The notes under the pieces are model-generated. The model did no database searches, had not been told where the DNA came from, and saw only the letters and a list, made by a program, of their open reading frames with translations. Below are positions 1 through 15,000 of a stretch of 64,000 bases of DNA, in pieces (the first letter of the stretch is position 1; every line of letters starts with the position of its first letter). The translations under genes were made by a program, and so were the position numbers. This DNA comes from Strix aluco (taxonomy: Eukaryota > Chordata > Aves > Strigiformes > Strigidae): contig NC_133932.1 in assembly GCF_031877795.1 (NCBI RefSeq), forward strand, positions 91,789,994-91,853,993, written 5' to 3'.

Positions 1-3000
1 AAGCTATCTCAAACACTGCAGTTAAAACCAAAGTATTTGGTATGACAAAACCAAAAAATGTACTCACTTTAATGTTCAATGCCACACAGTGACTTTAAAG
101 TTACTAAAAGTAACTCAGTGAAAGGTGTTCCAGTTTAACACCTCTGAAGTTATTTTTTTTTAAATAAAGAAGTCAATAAATAAATTAATTTGTCCATCTG
201 CTGTATATAATCATGATAAAGTTGGACCTTATTAGTGGTGTTCCAGTGGAGTTTTCAAGCACAATACGCTGAATTAAGATCTGTGAGTTGCTAGGCATGT
301 TTTCCTAGTTTATCGTGCTGTATTAGGCTGGAAGGGTATAGCCCTGCTCTGAGTGCTATGGGCGAGCACGACACAAAATTACACCTATGCCTATTTATCC
401 ATTGTTAAGTTGCTGATTTTATATGAAAATTGGAGAAGTTAAGACAGGTGAAAAATCCTTTGTGCTTCCATATCTAAGCTGGCGGTTAATAATATTGTTA
501 CTTTTCCTTGACAGACAGCAATAACTGGAAGACAAAAAAATACACATGAAAAGCACAGAAATCGAGAGACCAATTAGTATTAGCAGAAGAGTGCCTTACA
601 GATAATTTAGGTGGGAATTTCCAGAGGCAAATGTAAGTTACTGTCATGGCATTTCCCTGATGGAGTAAATGATATTATTAGTCATCTCCACCATAACAAT
701 TACTTCAAGGATTAAAATAAGGAAAATGGCAAATCTTCAGGAGGTTTTTTATATTCAATTTTTTTTTTTTTTTAATATACTTTCTGAAGATCAAAGTCCT
801 TCTCTCTGAGATGTACACAAAAATGACTTCTAGGAGAAAAGAATTGTATTACTGACAAATTTAGGCATTATACTTTGAGAAAGTGAAAATTAAAAAAGAA
901 AAATGAAGAGCTTTCTGCTGTGGCCCTGATTCAGGAAAACACACACCACCTTCATTTGATTTCAAACAGGAGTTTAAATACAAACTCAGTTGGACTCCAA
1001 ATGCAGTACACTTAACTGAAGTTCAGTAAGATAAATCTTTTCCAAAAGACATCTAATCTAAGCTGTTATATGCTGCTCTAACAGTCAAGAAAACGAGAGA
1101 GGTGAGCCCTAAAGGTGATTCCTAGCACCAAGCCTAGTCACTTCACAATGAACTGAACTGCCCCTGAAGTGCTTATCTTTCTCCATGTGGGAAGCTGAAC
1201 AACTAGGAAATTGCTTGGGTGACTGAAGACGTCTGTGCTGAACTCATCTCCCAATGCCAAGATGCACATCAGGGCCCTGGCAGCAATGTGGAGATCTCAG
1301 CACATTATCAGTACAGAGACAAGGAGGCTGGGAGGACAGACCTAGACTTAGTTCTTGGTGAAGGATTAATCTCACCTAACTTTGGATGCTTAAATCACCA
1401 TAAGCTCTGTGTAGCCAGTGAAGAAAGACCAGCATTTTTCCAAAACGATCCATTTATCTGTTTTAGATATCTACACTAGGATGAGATGAAATGTCCTCCT
1501 TCCTCTCCAATGGGTAAAAAGGAAGCATGAAACTGCTCCTGTTGTTTTTAATATCTGCACTGAAATCATTGGATGAATCCTACTTCAGGCATCACACAAG
1601 GCTGGTCTGGGGGATACAATGCTATAATTCTTATAAATTATGTCCAGTTGCTGGGCTATGATAGCAGGGAGATACCTGGCTCCAAGGCTGTGCCCAGATA
1701 CCTTTTGAGAAAACTGCCTAAACCAGTGTGTCAGTAAGTGGTCCATCATCTCCACCTTTTGTCAATAATTACACCAAAGCGTTTCTGTTTCTAACTAGAG
1801 TGTGCTCTCAGGCCTAGGCAGAAAGGAAGGAGCTGCACTGAAGGATAAGTTTTTCCCTCAAATCTGTCACCTGTTGTTGCTTTGCATCCCATTTTAGCAA
1901 TTGTTACGCTTGTGTTGGCAGAACATTTTGACTTCACAAGCATATTACCAAAAGTGTATATATAATCTTACTTTTTGATTTATGACACACTCAACTCATA
2001 AACAGCTCAATGAAAACAGAGGAAGGAGAGGCTTCATGAATACTACTCACTACACTACTTAAGAGTATCAGAAATTAGCTCTGGGTTGCCTCCAATGCCT
2101 CAGCCTTTGAACTACACCTAGTCCTGCCTCTTCAAAAGATTCTGACTATAATCACATTTTATTATGAATAAACATTTAGCCCTCCAAACTCTCCTTTTTA
2201 CTGCAAAGACCTCATTTTCCTTCCTTCTCACTTTCTTTATTTCTCTGTCAGAAAGGAGCCTATTTGTTCTTTTCTCATTCCCCATCAAGCATTAGCAAAT
2301 GTTAATTTCTCTTTTTTTTTCAGTATTTTATAGAGAAAATACTGAAATCCTGTGGCAGCTCCCCTTTCACTCTCATCTTGTCTGAATTGTTTTCCCCTCC
2401 AAATTTCCTTTATTCTACATCATCTTATGTCCTAGATTCTATGGGTGGTTGGCAGTTGCCTTCATTTATATCTTTTAATCTTCCCCTGTCACTCTTTTAA
2501 GACAGGTTTATTTCAGTCACCTGTCATTCACGCCAATCCCCTGACTTCAATTCACTTCCTTTTTTTTAGTGAGGCAGCTTAGACACTCATCATGTTAGCT
2601 CTCTATTTAACAAAAAAAAAAAAAAGCCAAGAAGAAACAGATACACAAAGGACTAAACCCTGTTCTGTTATGTCTATACATACTAAATGACTTAAATGGG
2701 GAAAGGTTGTTTTAAATGTGAGAAGAACTGAGATCGCAGTCTCAAGTGTGCCTATCAGAGCACTTTGAAAATGGTAAAGGCAGATGAGATCAAAAGGCTG
2801 AGTGGAGAAGAATACATAACTGGGTACCCATGCTCTCTTTTTTAAAATCTCAACAGACAGTAATGTTTTGCAATGCAAACACTGAAAGAAAGAAAAAAAG
2901 CTTTCTTCAGCAATAGTTTTGAAATCACATGAAACTTCATAAACTTTCCCTACTCTAACTCTGGGTTTGGAAGAAAACAATTTTTAAATGGACTAATGTA

Positions 3001-6000
3001 AACATAACATAAAATCAACCGCAGAAATCTTCTGAAGCATCCCAAATCACTCCTCAACACTTTCCTGCCCAAAGTTTAATGTAGACTAGCACACCATGCA
3101 TCATGTCAAGTGCTGTTAAAGTTTTACTGACGTATCAATGAACTCACAGGCTTTAGCACCTAATTCATGATGTCTATTGTGAATTGGTTTAAATGCCATA
3201 CTAATAACCATAAGGAAGTTAATAAATGAAATGGCTATGTACTGAGCAAAATATGTCAAAAACAATAAATACGCTATCAATCTAGGTTTTGAAGTACAAA
3301 AGCAGAAAATTATTCTTCTGGTAGCCTTATTTTCATTCAGAGAAGTGCCATTCTGAGTGCTGTGGTTCATCCTTAAACAAATCATGAGATGGACTCAACT
3401 TAGTGAAAATAATCCATTTCATAAAATACCCTTCAGTCCTTTCTTCCTTGTCACCTCAAGGCCATAGCACTGATATTTGCAGTAGTTATGATGGCAGTTG
3501 AGACACACAAACATTTAACAAATGAGCTTTCTTCTACTCTGACAGCAGCTTTTCTAAGTGCTTTTGAGTTCTGTAGAAGGAAAAGGTGCACAAGGATGAT
3601 TTTGCTTTCCCAACCTCTACTGCCTTTGGATCACATGCATGAATTGCATCCTGCAGAGCAAAAGGAAAACACCCCCAATATGTTATGTTAAGAAATGAAA
3701 CAAAGCAATAGATAAGGCAGCATGGCAGGATACCCCATTTTTAACTCTCGACTGTTGTCTGGCAGCCTGAGAAGACACTTTCTCACACACCTTCAGCTCC
3801 CTGCAGACAGTGGTTCTGAGCTCCCATCCTCCACACTATTTTTGTGTTTTTACTTGTTGCAGAATGGTCAATGGCATGAATCACAACCCAGAAATTACAG
3901 TGTGTCCGTTACAAGAGCAGTTTAAAGCATCCTGTATACAAATTTTAGTAACAGCCAAGGTCACATCAGAAACTCAAACCATTCAAACAATTTACAAGAT
4001 AAAAGTATAGGAGACCTAACATCAGCATGAGTTTTATTACATACTGAACTGAAGAGGTTCTTGAGTCATCTTCAGGGTTAGTGCAACAATGGTCAATTTA
4101 TTATGTTGAATGCAGAGCAATCAAATGGAGATTCAGAAGACCGAGTATGGTTTACATTTGTCTTGCAGCTGATACTCAGAAAAAGTGCCAGTATACACTT
4201 AATGTCCTAAAAACCCACTGTTATAAGAAGCCAGCATATACTCTACAGGAGCTTGTGTATCAGGATAGCTGTTTTCTATGTTTATTTGCCACCTATTTTC
4301 TCCACATCTGTAGCCTGCAGAAATGAAGCCATGGCAATTACTTGGAACTAATGCTTGGCAGATATGAATTGCTGCAGGTCCATATAGGACTGTAGGATCA
4401 GAGTCTAGATTTACATAATAAAATTTAGAGCACAGGGGGATGCTTGTTAGGCTTTTTATGTCATCCTTACCCATGCCAAAAAGCACGGATGTTAAGATGA
4501 GTATTGCAGTGAGCAGCTGTTTGAAATTTTCGGTATACTGATTGTGAAAAGTTTCCAAAGGAAGTATGGACACTCATAGCCCAGATTTAAGCCTACTGTT
4601 TTTCTTAGTTTCCTTTGCAGACCCCTTTGAAATCATGCATGGAGGTCCCACCTCACTCTGAAACACAGATTAAACCCCACTGTTGTAAATCAAGCAAAAA
4701 GATTATTGCAGAAATTAAACACACAATTATTAAAGCTGGACAAAACCATGCAGAGACAAACTGATTCAAAATCAGACTGAAAAAGAAGGACAGAGGAAAA
4801 GACTCTGCTTTACTGTGAGCCGTCTTGAAAACAGGTCTGCAGCAGAAAACAGAGATATAGCTCTTTATTCCCCCGCAGCAGTCAGAAAGCTCACACATAG
4901 ACAGCAATTTCCTAAACAAGGACAAGGCATTAAAAATCAGGTTTGCAGAAAAAGACACAGATTTAAAGGAACCTTTTTGACTCAGATTTACTCCCTCAGA
5001 ATTTATATTTTGTAAAACGAAGCTTTTATAGAACTGTACTGTTGGCTTTATTTTAAGACATCTATGGAAATAGATTGGTTTTAAACAAATAACATACTCC
5101 CCAGCACTGTTGGCAACCTAAGCTTCCTCAGACACAGGGCCTGAAAACAAAACTGATATTAAACAAAAGTGCAGCTAACCTCAATGTCTAAAAAGAGCAA
5201 AATGAAGGAAAGGAAGAAAACAAGCTGTCCACAGCCTGGAGAGTGAAGAGCTGTTTAATATCTTCAATCTTACTGAGACAAGATGTTGATATCAGTCTTA
5301 GTCAAATCAGTGAAAAGATTTGCAGTGACTTTTAGGGCACTGGGCATGAAGCCTTCCATTATTATAGCATATCATCTAATATGTGTTTAGCAATGATTAG
5401 TAGTTTATCCATTAATTATAAAATTTTCTACAATATATCCATGTAAAAAACAAAAAAATAAGCTAACTTTCAATATCCTTCTGAAATCTTCATGGTAACT
5501 GCTGGTTTTGCCAGAGAAGTTTTTTCAGGTTTCTTTTGCTGATAATCCAACATAGAATTTAAATAGAAATTATATGTCATGCCATATTGAATCGCTTGTT
5601 TCAAACATAAGGATTTAAAAGGCTAGGCTATTCCTGAATAATATTACAAGATTACTAATGAGTCATCTGAATTTTGGTTAACACGTCACAATAAAAAAAA
5701 TTGAATATTTCTCCAGTCCCATTCTAAAGATATTAAGCTAATGCTTAATGTTCCAAACATGGGCAAAGTAATGTACACAGATTCCTTTGGTCTACAATTT
5801 CAGTGTATTTGCTGTATTTCAAACCTTAGCACCTAAGATCATGACAGGAGAAATCAGGAAAGACATGGGGAATGAGACAAACAAGACATACAGGAGCTTA
5901 CAGTCAAAGCAGCAATTAAGACTCTGTTGTTTAACACTGTGATGAGTACTTTAAAGTGGGAAGTTAAAAGCATAGCACAAGTGCTCCACCCTATCGCTGT

Positions 6001-9000
6001 AAGCGATGCCCTCTTCATTCTCATAAATAGACCAAATCCTTTAATGCCCTTCATCCATTTTCAAGTTTCTTAACACGAAAGCAGTAAGTTGCAGTGATGC
6101 CCCTCACTTCGCTGCTGGGCTTTGCTATGACTGATTGCTTGAGGCCTTTTTCAATGCTCTGTAGGAAAAGGAGAAATAAAACAGCAACAGAAATGGTGTT
6201 TAAGTTCTCATCTCCTTCAAGTATGTATTGAAAGAAATGTCACCAAGAAGAAAAGGCATTTCTCCCATATTCATTGTGAGATAGTTTATGAAAAGAATTC
6301 CATATTGTGGATTACCTGAAAATGTTGGGATTCGTTTTCTCTTCAGTCTAATATTTCTATGGAACTATTTCCATATACATACATATACATATTTTTAAAA
6401 AATATAATTTTTAAAGCTTTTTAAACACAATTTATTGTATTTGTACAATTTTTTTCTCTTTTATTTTTTTTCAGGGGGAAAAGGGAGCAGTAGCAGCCTG
6501 CACCTATGATTCATGAGTACAGCAATACCGAAACTAATAGTCTACTGTCCCTCAGAAATGGCTCCTGACTTTACATCATCTAACTTTAAAGACCTAGCTG
6601 GAGAGTCTTGACTCCTCATACAATCAGTGAAGAAAAGCATCTGGAAGGCATCTAAATAGGAAGGCAAAAGTAAATATAATCTCACTGGTCCAAATTACTC
6701 TCTGGAGTTAACTCTTCCCATGGTTCTATAAGGAACTTCAGCTCTTAACCTAAAATGAGTACCTAAAATGTTCTTATTGTAAATGTTGGGAATATCTTCA
6801 CAAGATCCAAAATTTCAGGTCCCAGTTTTTGTTCCTGCTTATGGAGAAGATCAGATAAGCTTGTTAAATGAGTCCATATTTTTTCTCAGAAAAAAATAAT
6901 TTATCCTCATGAATAGCCAACTGTGAGTTAATGCGTATAATCATTCAGTATGTGTCATAGCCAGAGACTGATGAGATATATAATCCTTACTGTAAAGGTA
7001 ACATGATAGACTTAAATGTTTGCAGGTCAATGGATCTCTACTGTTTTGGGGTATTTCTTTAAAACTGATTCATATAGTCAAGGCCAGACAACATCATTGC
7101 ATTTATTTAGTCTACTTTCATGAATGATAGAAGAAACAGCTACTATTCACTATACAGAAAAATCTGTAATTTCTGAACAGACCAGAAGATTGGAAGCAAA
7201 TCTGTAGTCTCAGCCCATTTCTATCTTGTAAGTTTGTATGCATAGTAATTAAATACCACATTAGGCAAATACTTATTCAGGGATTTCTTAAAACTTAGTT
7301 CACTGATATGGTTAAACTTTTAGCATCTACTCTAGACATACAATCAAGAAGTTTATAAGAAGTTTGTTAACCAAACTGAAGAGCAGCAGAGCTCTTGCTC
7401 CATGCTGTAAAGTCAAAATTCCATATTAAATATCATTTTAATATCAGATTGACCATAGAACACCCATGAATTATTTTACATAGACAATATAAAAATCACA
7501 GACTTCTGCCCAGAAGCTCTCTATTAAAAACAGAAACATGCCTATGTCCAGCAGCTGACTTAAAATCACAGTGCTGGGCCAGCTTTGAATTATTTTTAGC
7601 ACATCAGGGGAGGAAAGTATGAGACCACATTGAGAGATTAACAGCTAGACACAATGCCTGAGTTCAGTAAAAACACAGATTGCCCTGTTTTAACAGCCAA
7701 AGTCATCAACTCTTGAAATGGTTTAAAAAAATCTTTCCTAGCGCTGGTAAGATACCATACACCAGACTTCAGAGATCTGTGTGGCTGGGCTAAGCAGAAG
7801 AGAGCAGAGCAGCACTTGAAAAAACAGGTTCCCTTATTAGTATGCTCTTTGGATACAGCAGCCCTCTCTCTGCTGTTCCCCATTAGACAGACTTGCTTTT
7901 CATAGGGGCTTCAAGCCTCACCTCCAGCAAATTCTGAAGTTACATGGACTGCTTGCAGGTAAAACATCTGTTGGTTATGACACCGCCATCATGTTGTGTC
8001 CCCCCTATATTTTCTGCTTCATTCATGTGCTGGTACATACTGCATTGCTTTCTCACCCAGCCCTGAGTGGATCCCTCCAGCCCTTTTCCTGCAGAGGGAG
8101 CGGTTGCCCTGGGATTAGCCTGTGCTCCCCAGCATCTCTGCCTCCTATAGAGGCAGAGAGAAGAGAGGCCTCATGCAACAGCTGCTGAAGATAAAAAATA
8201 GCAGCATGTCCCTTCTTGCCTTTGCTCTCTTATTGATCACATCTGATGTAACAGGGATGGGAGTCACAGTTCCTCACGTGTCAGGATCACTGCTCTTCAC
8301 TCTTACAAGGTGTTTCTAGCCAGTTTTTCTAAAGGACTATCAAAAGTAACTAGTGATATTAAGATCCTTGTACTTTGCCTAAATTACTTAAAAGGGTTTT
8401 GCTGTGAAAGTAATGTACTCGCATCCTTGGATTTTAAAGCCTATTATTTAAGGTATCTCACCTACTGAGTACCAAAAAAATAAGCGTGGAGGCCTTTTCC
8501 AAAAGTCAGACTAACCATTTTAATAATGAACATCAACTTCCCTGTGCTACCCATACAAACATGTGCCAGTTATTCTTTCCCTCTGCCCCATATAAGAGAG
8601 AAAACTGTCAGAGCTAAAAGGAAAAGGGTGAAAACATAGAACAAATCAGTCACTAGATGTGTCACTTAAATGTCTTACCTGCTAAACTTTCTGAGGATTC
8701 TTTGTAAGGCAGCTCTTGGCTTTGCTGGTGGTCCTGTTACAAACAGTTCATGCCAGAATTGCCCTATGAAGAATTAGAAAGCACAAAGCCTCCTAGGAAC
8801 TACATGATACATAAAGGTCATGGCAGCAGGATACTGTGAGCACAAACTACAGGTTTCAGTGCTGCTGAGGTCTCAATTTCATTCTTCATGAGTAAGAAAG
8901 AAAGTAGGAATTTTTAAAATCCTAAAACCAGTTTTGATACTTCAGTGCTATCTCATGTTCCTGCAAGAAAGCCTTGTATATTCTTGCAGGTTTTTTAATG

Positions 9001-12000
9001 GTTGTCATTAAAACCTCATTCTTCTCATCCTCACTCTGACATAGTTCGCTGTAGAGTAACTTTTTAAACTTAGCTGAAATGCCTTCAGGTGTCTCTGTTA
9101 TGTAGAGCATCTCCAGGATAACAAAGAAGGAAGCAAATTCTATGGTTGTAAGAAAAATGAGAGTGAAACCAATGAGTTAATGCCAGAAAAAGGGTAGATC
9201 CAACAACAACAGAGGCAGAAGACAGAGAAATGGCAATAACTTGTTGCTGAATCAACTGAGACCACGAAAATAATGTTTAAGTGCAAAGTAGTTTATGTGC
9301 AGAACTGATCCATCTAAAATAACTGAAATTTGCCTCCTACCTGCATTGGCACTGCCTCTGAGTGCCCGCATTGAAAGCTTATTAGCTGTTTAGTGGAGCT
9401 CTTTACCATGACCTTCATATTATTTATTTCTACAAACATCCGACTGCTACATAAGCATTGTTTCAAGTGTTGGGTTTGCAAACAGTTTGAGACCTGCTCA
9501 TTTGAGAACATTTTTGTAGTCATACAACAGCTATGATGTCTGTGGAGCAACTTCATCAAGCCCTGGGTTGTAACACTGGGATTTGAATCTAGGAGTCAGA
9601 TCCAGATTCAGGCATCTTAATGTAGATACCTGCAGAAGTGTCCACACTTGGTGTTAGTGGAGATCTAATCAATACAGACAAGGGGATCAAAAGAGCACTT
9701 CAGTGCGCAAATGTAGGCATGCAATTCAGTTGTCTCAGTCGGTCTTCTCTCATATCTGCAAGGTCCATGCGGATGCCCCAGATATCCAGAATTGTTTCAA
9801 ACAGCATTAGATGCCTGTGTTTTAACAACTGAATAGGACTGGTATAGGATAAAATACATAACCATCCCTCTCAATCAGTCCCGCTGACTGTATTGATTAG
9901 CTTTCCTTGGAGTGTAGTGAGAGCATAAACACTTCACACACAGGTGGCTTGTAGACATATATATTAATATGTGAATCTGGAGCTCGGTACAGTGCTTGCA
10001 TGCATCAAACATCTCTGTCTGAAGAAGAGAGGATCCCTAATTTTGAACTGACTCCTTTCAATCCAAAGTGAACTAAACCTCTGTGTCCAAGATCCTTTCC
10101 CACACGTGTGTGCACTGATTGCTAGCATTTATGAGAGTCACCTCCTTGTTACCTTAGTGAGGAAGACAAAAAAATAGTATTTACAGACATTAAAAAAAAA
10201 AAATATGTATTTTCCTTCTTTTTCTGCCTTTGGGCCCTGTTGAGTTACACTGGGTAATGTGCCTAATTTGTTAACACATGATATATATGGGATATATAAA
10301 CAGGTACTTTTAACAAAGGTTAAAGTCACCTCAAAATTTGGAACAGTCTTGAACTTCTATTTAAATAAATGTTCACAACCATGATTAAACACCGTTTCTG
10401 TCCTCTCTGCCTGACATCAACTGTGCTGTGACGTTAGACAGCTAGTCACTGATACTTTCCAGACACTCCCTCACAGAATATTTGAAAAGGATTTCATTTG
10501 TTTTTCACATTATCTCTTCTGGCTTCAAGACTGCTGAAGCTGAAGAATGCAGAAAAAACGTTCCCGGCTTTAAACACAAACTCAGGCGAAAGGCAGGGAA
10601 AAAAAACTAGGAAAAAAACCCACAAGCGGGCAGCGAAGCATAAACAATGTGACAAGACTTTTAAATACACTGCAAAGCTATTTCCATGTCTGTTCAAAAA
10701 TGACTGCTTGCATGAGCAGCAGAAGGGTCCTGCCGCTGGCTGCCTATGGGTTTGTGGCCTCTGTCCCCAAAACTTCCCTACTACCACACTTCCACCTCCC
10801 CACAACCCCTGCGATATCTCTATGAAGAGCCTTGAATGGTTGAGAGCCACCCAGTTGACACATGTCAGCCAAGGCATGTAGCAGCCGAGCCTGGATCCAT
10901 CTCTATTTATCAAAAGCTTTCAGTGCAGGCACTGATTTGGGCCTTTTCTGTCTACTCAGCATTTTCACAGAACCCCCAGGAATGTAGTTATTTTGAGATT
11001 TTTCACATCTCTGCCAGGTTAAATGGCTATCAGCCAACAAAAGCCTGACAGAAACAATGCAATCACAGAAGGAAAGCAGAAAAAAAACAGATTTCAAAGG
11101 TAGTTCCTAAGTCAATGTGGGACACCTATTTCACTCATCCTGGAGGATATGCAAATTGAAAGTAGTGCACTTCTTCCAGTGAAAGTATCTAGTTTGTACA
11201 AAATCTGAAGCAAAAATTATATTTGGTGGTTCACTGATGTCAGAGGAAGAGTAAGAGCCATGTTAAAATAAATAGCCACAACATAAATGCTGAGTTTGCT
11301 GGGTTTTTTGTCTGCTAGACATTGAACAGAAAAGATAAATCTTCATATTTCATCCAGAAGTTTCTGGATTTTTCCATGGGGAAGAGCAAGGAGCATAAAC
11401 CTACCATACCTACCTATGGATTGAAAAAGAGTTACAAAATCGGAAAGCAAACAGTGAAAGACACAGAGAAGGAGAACTAGAAAGAAACCATTGCTTTCCT
11501 GTTGAAGGCAGGCAGGTAAAATTTAAAGTGGAGTCAGAGTCGGTTAGGAGAAGTCATCAGTGTTAACATCCAGTATTTATTTACTGCTTTGCAATTTATT
11601 AGCAAAGAAGAAGAGAAAAGGCAGTTTCCCTGAACACAACAGGAGTCAGACAGCAGTAAGCAACGGCCCGTCTCATCAGAAAGCAATTCCCAATCATGAG
11701 AAAGTTTGTTTTCTCAGCAGTTGTTCCTTTCTAAGGGAGAATAGTTCCATGACCTCTAAAAAAATTGCAAGACCCAGCAACTTCCATGAATATGCAGTGG
11801 CTCTGTGGTCATAGCACTTGTGTTGGCTGAAGAAAATTCAGGGGTTGGTAGCACTCTGGGGATTCCCTCATACTGCACCTCTGACTCTACAAACTCTTCT
11901 GGTATTTGTGTCTCTTCATTTTTGCCCATCAAGATAGACCTAAAATGCTCCTGTTTGAAGTTTCACTGAAAGCCCTTTGCAAATTTGCTTTAAAGAATTT

Positions 12001-15000
12001 GTACTTTTCTGTTTATTTTTTTTTTCTCTTTTCAGATTTTTTAAAATGCAGCATTTCTCTACTCACAGCTCCAGCCCTCTTTCTTCACCCAGAGAAATTC
12101 TCTCTATGTTTTTCTGGGGACTACGTCCCTGGGCCTGGGCCTGGCTTTATGCTGTCTCTCCTGTTTTCAGACACATGCACACCTTTGCTCAGTAATGCCA
12201 ATCAAGACCTTTGCATGTCATGCTCCTTAACAGCTAGACAGAAGAAGTGACAGCAGGGAGAGGCTGACCAAATGGGGTGGAAATGGAGGAAGAAGCAGGG
12301 TGAGGTAGATGCTTTTCACCACATGAGTTAGAGATCCCAAAGCAAATGCCACGAGCAACCCAATTTTTTACATTAAATTGCACAAGCAGCAATTTTGACC
12401 CATATAATAACTGCTTTAGTTTGTTTTTTCTTTTCCCTTTCTTTTTGCCCAGAGCAGGAAAAGAGGGAAATTCTTCTCATAGTATTTTAATGCCTTAAAT
12501 GAAAGTTTCACCATCTCTTTATCTGCACTCCTTATGTGAACATGTCATACAGTGATTTGCTTGTGTCACATTTGGGGTAAAGCTAAAATAAGACTTTTTC
12601 CAAAACAAAATAAGGAACAAAGAATTTTTGCCATTAAGAACACATTTTCCCTACATTTTCCCTTCTTTTTTCCTCAGACAACACATTCTCCATTGATGTT
12701 ATCTTGTGATGTATTTTCACACATAAAAAAATTATTTGTTGGGATGATCATTATTTTGTTATTTGTGAGATCTACAAAGGTCTTTCTGACAACATCTTTA
12801 AATAAAACCTTTAAAGAGGGAAGAAAAACAAATGAATTATCAAACTCTGGAATTACACTGCACAACAACCCACAAAACCATTTCAAGGAAGTGATCAGCC
12901 AAGATGTGGTGAGCTTTACTTACTAATGAGGTAATGGCCTTGCGAGCAGAGAACTTACTTTCAAGAGTAAGCAGTCAACTGTTTGGGAGCATAGCAGCCA
13001 TGACAGAATATGCTTCCTTCAAGTTGTTGTTGTAACTCATCTTTATATGAAGAGAACCAGACAGCATTAAGTGGATATGACAGAGGTTAGCTGCATTAAA
13101 TGGCTGTGTGCTTGCAGAGCTTTTATTTTTCACAGTTAACCATGTTTTCCAAGCAGATGTTGGCAGTGTCGATTGTATCCAGGAATGTCTGGATTTGCAC
13201 AGCAGAGGCATCTGGGCCTGTACTGCAGGCAGATAAACACTGGGAAAATACAGTTGTGTTTAGTGAATAGATTGGTTGAGAAAAGACAGATGGCAATGAA
13301 TGAACTAACAGCATTTTTTTCTTTTTCAGTAATGAAGAAATTATAGATTTCTCCATTCCGGTCCCTCTGAGAGGTTTCCCCCTACACCCACGAAGACACC
13401 ATGACTCCTGTTTTCTAAGTCTCCGTTCAGCGCAACGTACGTGAATCTGTGCCCAACAGCTGCAACCCACTGATGTCTTATCGCTAGAGTGTCTTCAGCA
13501 ACAGACTTTCCAAACAGCTGGCAGAATATTTCTGCCAGCAGAAAGTCTGAGCTGGAGATTTAGGCTAGAGACTATAGTATGCTTTCATTACTGAATATTT
13601 TACTGGAGTCAGGCATTACTCCTTCAGAAAGACTGTCAAGTGGGTTTTAACCTCTACTACTCTATTGAGAAATAGCATTGAGCCATTTAAGCAATGATTA
13701 TTTTGAGGAAGGCACTTTACATAGTTCATGGACATCAATGAGCTATTCCCATTAAGAGGGTGAGTCCATACCTAAGCACAATTGTCATCTTTTCCTACTT
13801 ACAGACGTCAGATAAAAGGAAGCCTGGTAACATCTGAGGGTACAAATCCATATGTTATCTGAACAGTGGTTACACATTGTAAAGCAGTCAGCTACTCTTT
13901 CCACAGGTGCAACCCCTCTGCAAGACTTAGTGAGATGCTATGTGATAAATTTGGGCAGCACAGATGTGTACTTTGCCTGAAAGTCAAGTAGCCAAATGAA
14001 CCAAAGTGTTCCATTACCCAGTAGAGTTGTTTTGTTATGGCTGTCTTCTCTACCTTGAGGGAGAGTCCCAGTACCATGTGTTAGGTAGTGCTAAGAAAAA
14101 GACTGGCAATGGAGATCCTTTACAACACAATAGCATTCAATAGCCAAGAGTTGTCATCACTGTATTTAAAAAAAATAAAAGAAAAAAGAAAAAAAGTACC
14201 TATTTCAAGCAACAGAAAAGCAACGTTTAAAGGAAAGCAGCAACTCTGCAACAGTACCTCAAGGGAAATCCAAAGGACAGGGAGTAGTACCTGGGCCATG
14301 GTAAAAATCACTGCACTGTTGTGATGAGAAACATGCAAAAATTCTCTCTGCTGGAGTACCACGGTCCACTGACATATTCACAGCAATACAAAAATACAGA
14401 AGACTGACATCCTGATGATTTTAGAGATAATGAAAAACAATACTACCTTTGGGACTCTACAAGAGAAACAGAAAGACTGACTCAGCATTATCACTGAGCC
14501 TGATTCACAGGGTGCAAAACTGAAAGGTTTTAACAGAAACAACTAAGTGAGCTTGTTAAATATTGCAAGTACCACAATTTTATTCTGATTAATTTCTGAA
14601 ATGTCTTATACATTGGTGAATAGTATCATATTCAATATTTATGAAATTATAAACAGAGCCAGTATAATCTTGCATATTATTCTTCTGATTTATGATTTCA
14701 AATCTGCATCTTGAGTTACAGTACAGCACATGGGGCCATCACAATCCAGTTGTGGGATTCTCCTGCTTTCTACAATGAGATGGTCCAGCCCTGACCCACA
14801 AACCTGAATCTCTAGATGCTAAAATAATTTCACAAACATGTGGCAAGGGAAACTACCCCCACTGCCTAGTACCAGAAAGTAATTTTCACCATGCTGTATT
14901 CTTGCCAAATCATTTTGAATGTATTTATTTGGCCTTTTTTTGCAGACTGTGCACTCCTCAGAAATACAGTATTTAAATCATGCCACATATAGTTAATTTA

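Noticed and set aside
4199..4573. A 124-codon minus frame in intergenic DNA.
   Set aside because: It has no domain, no splice context and no compositional sign of coding; its length is not unusual for chance.
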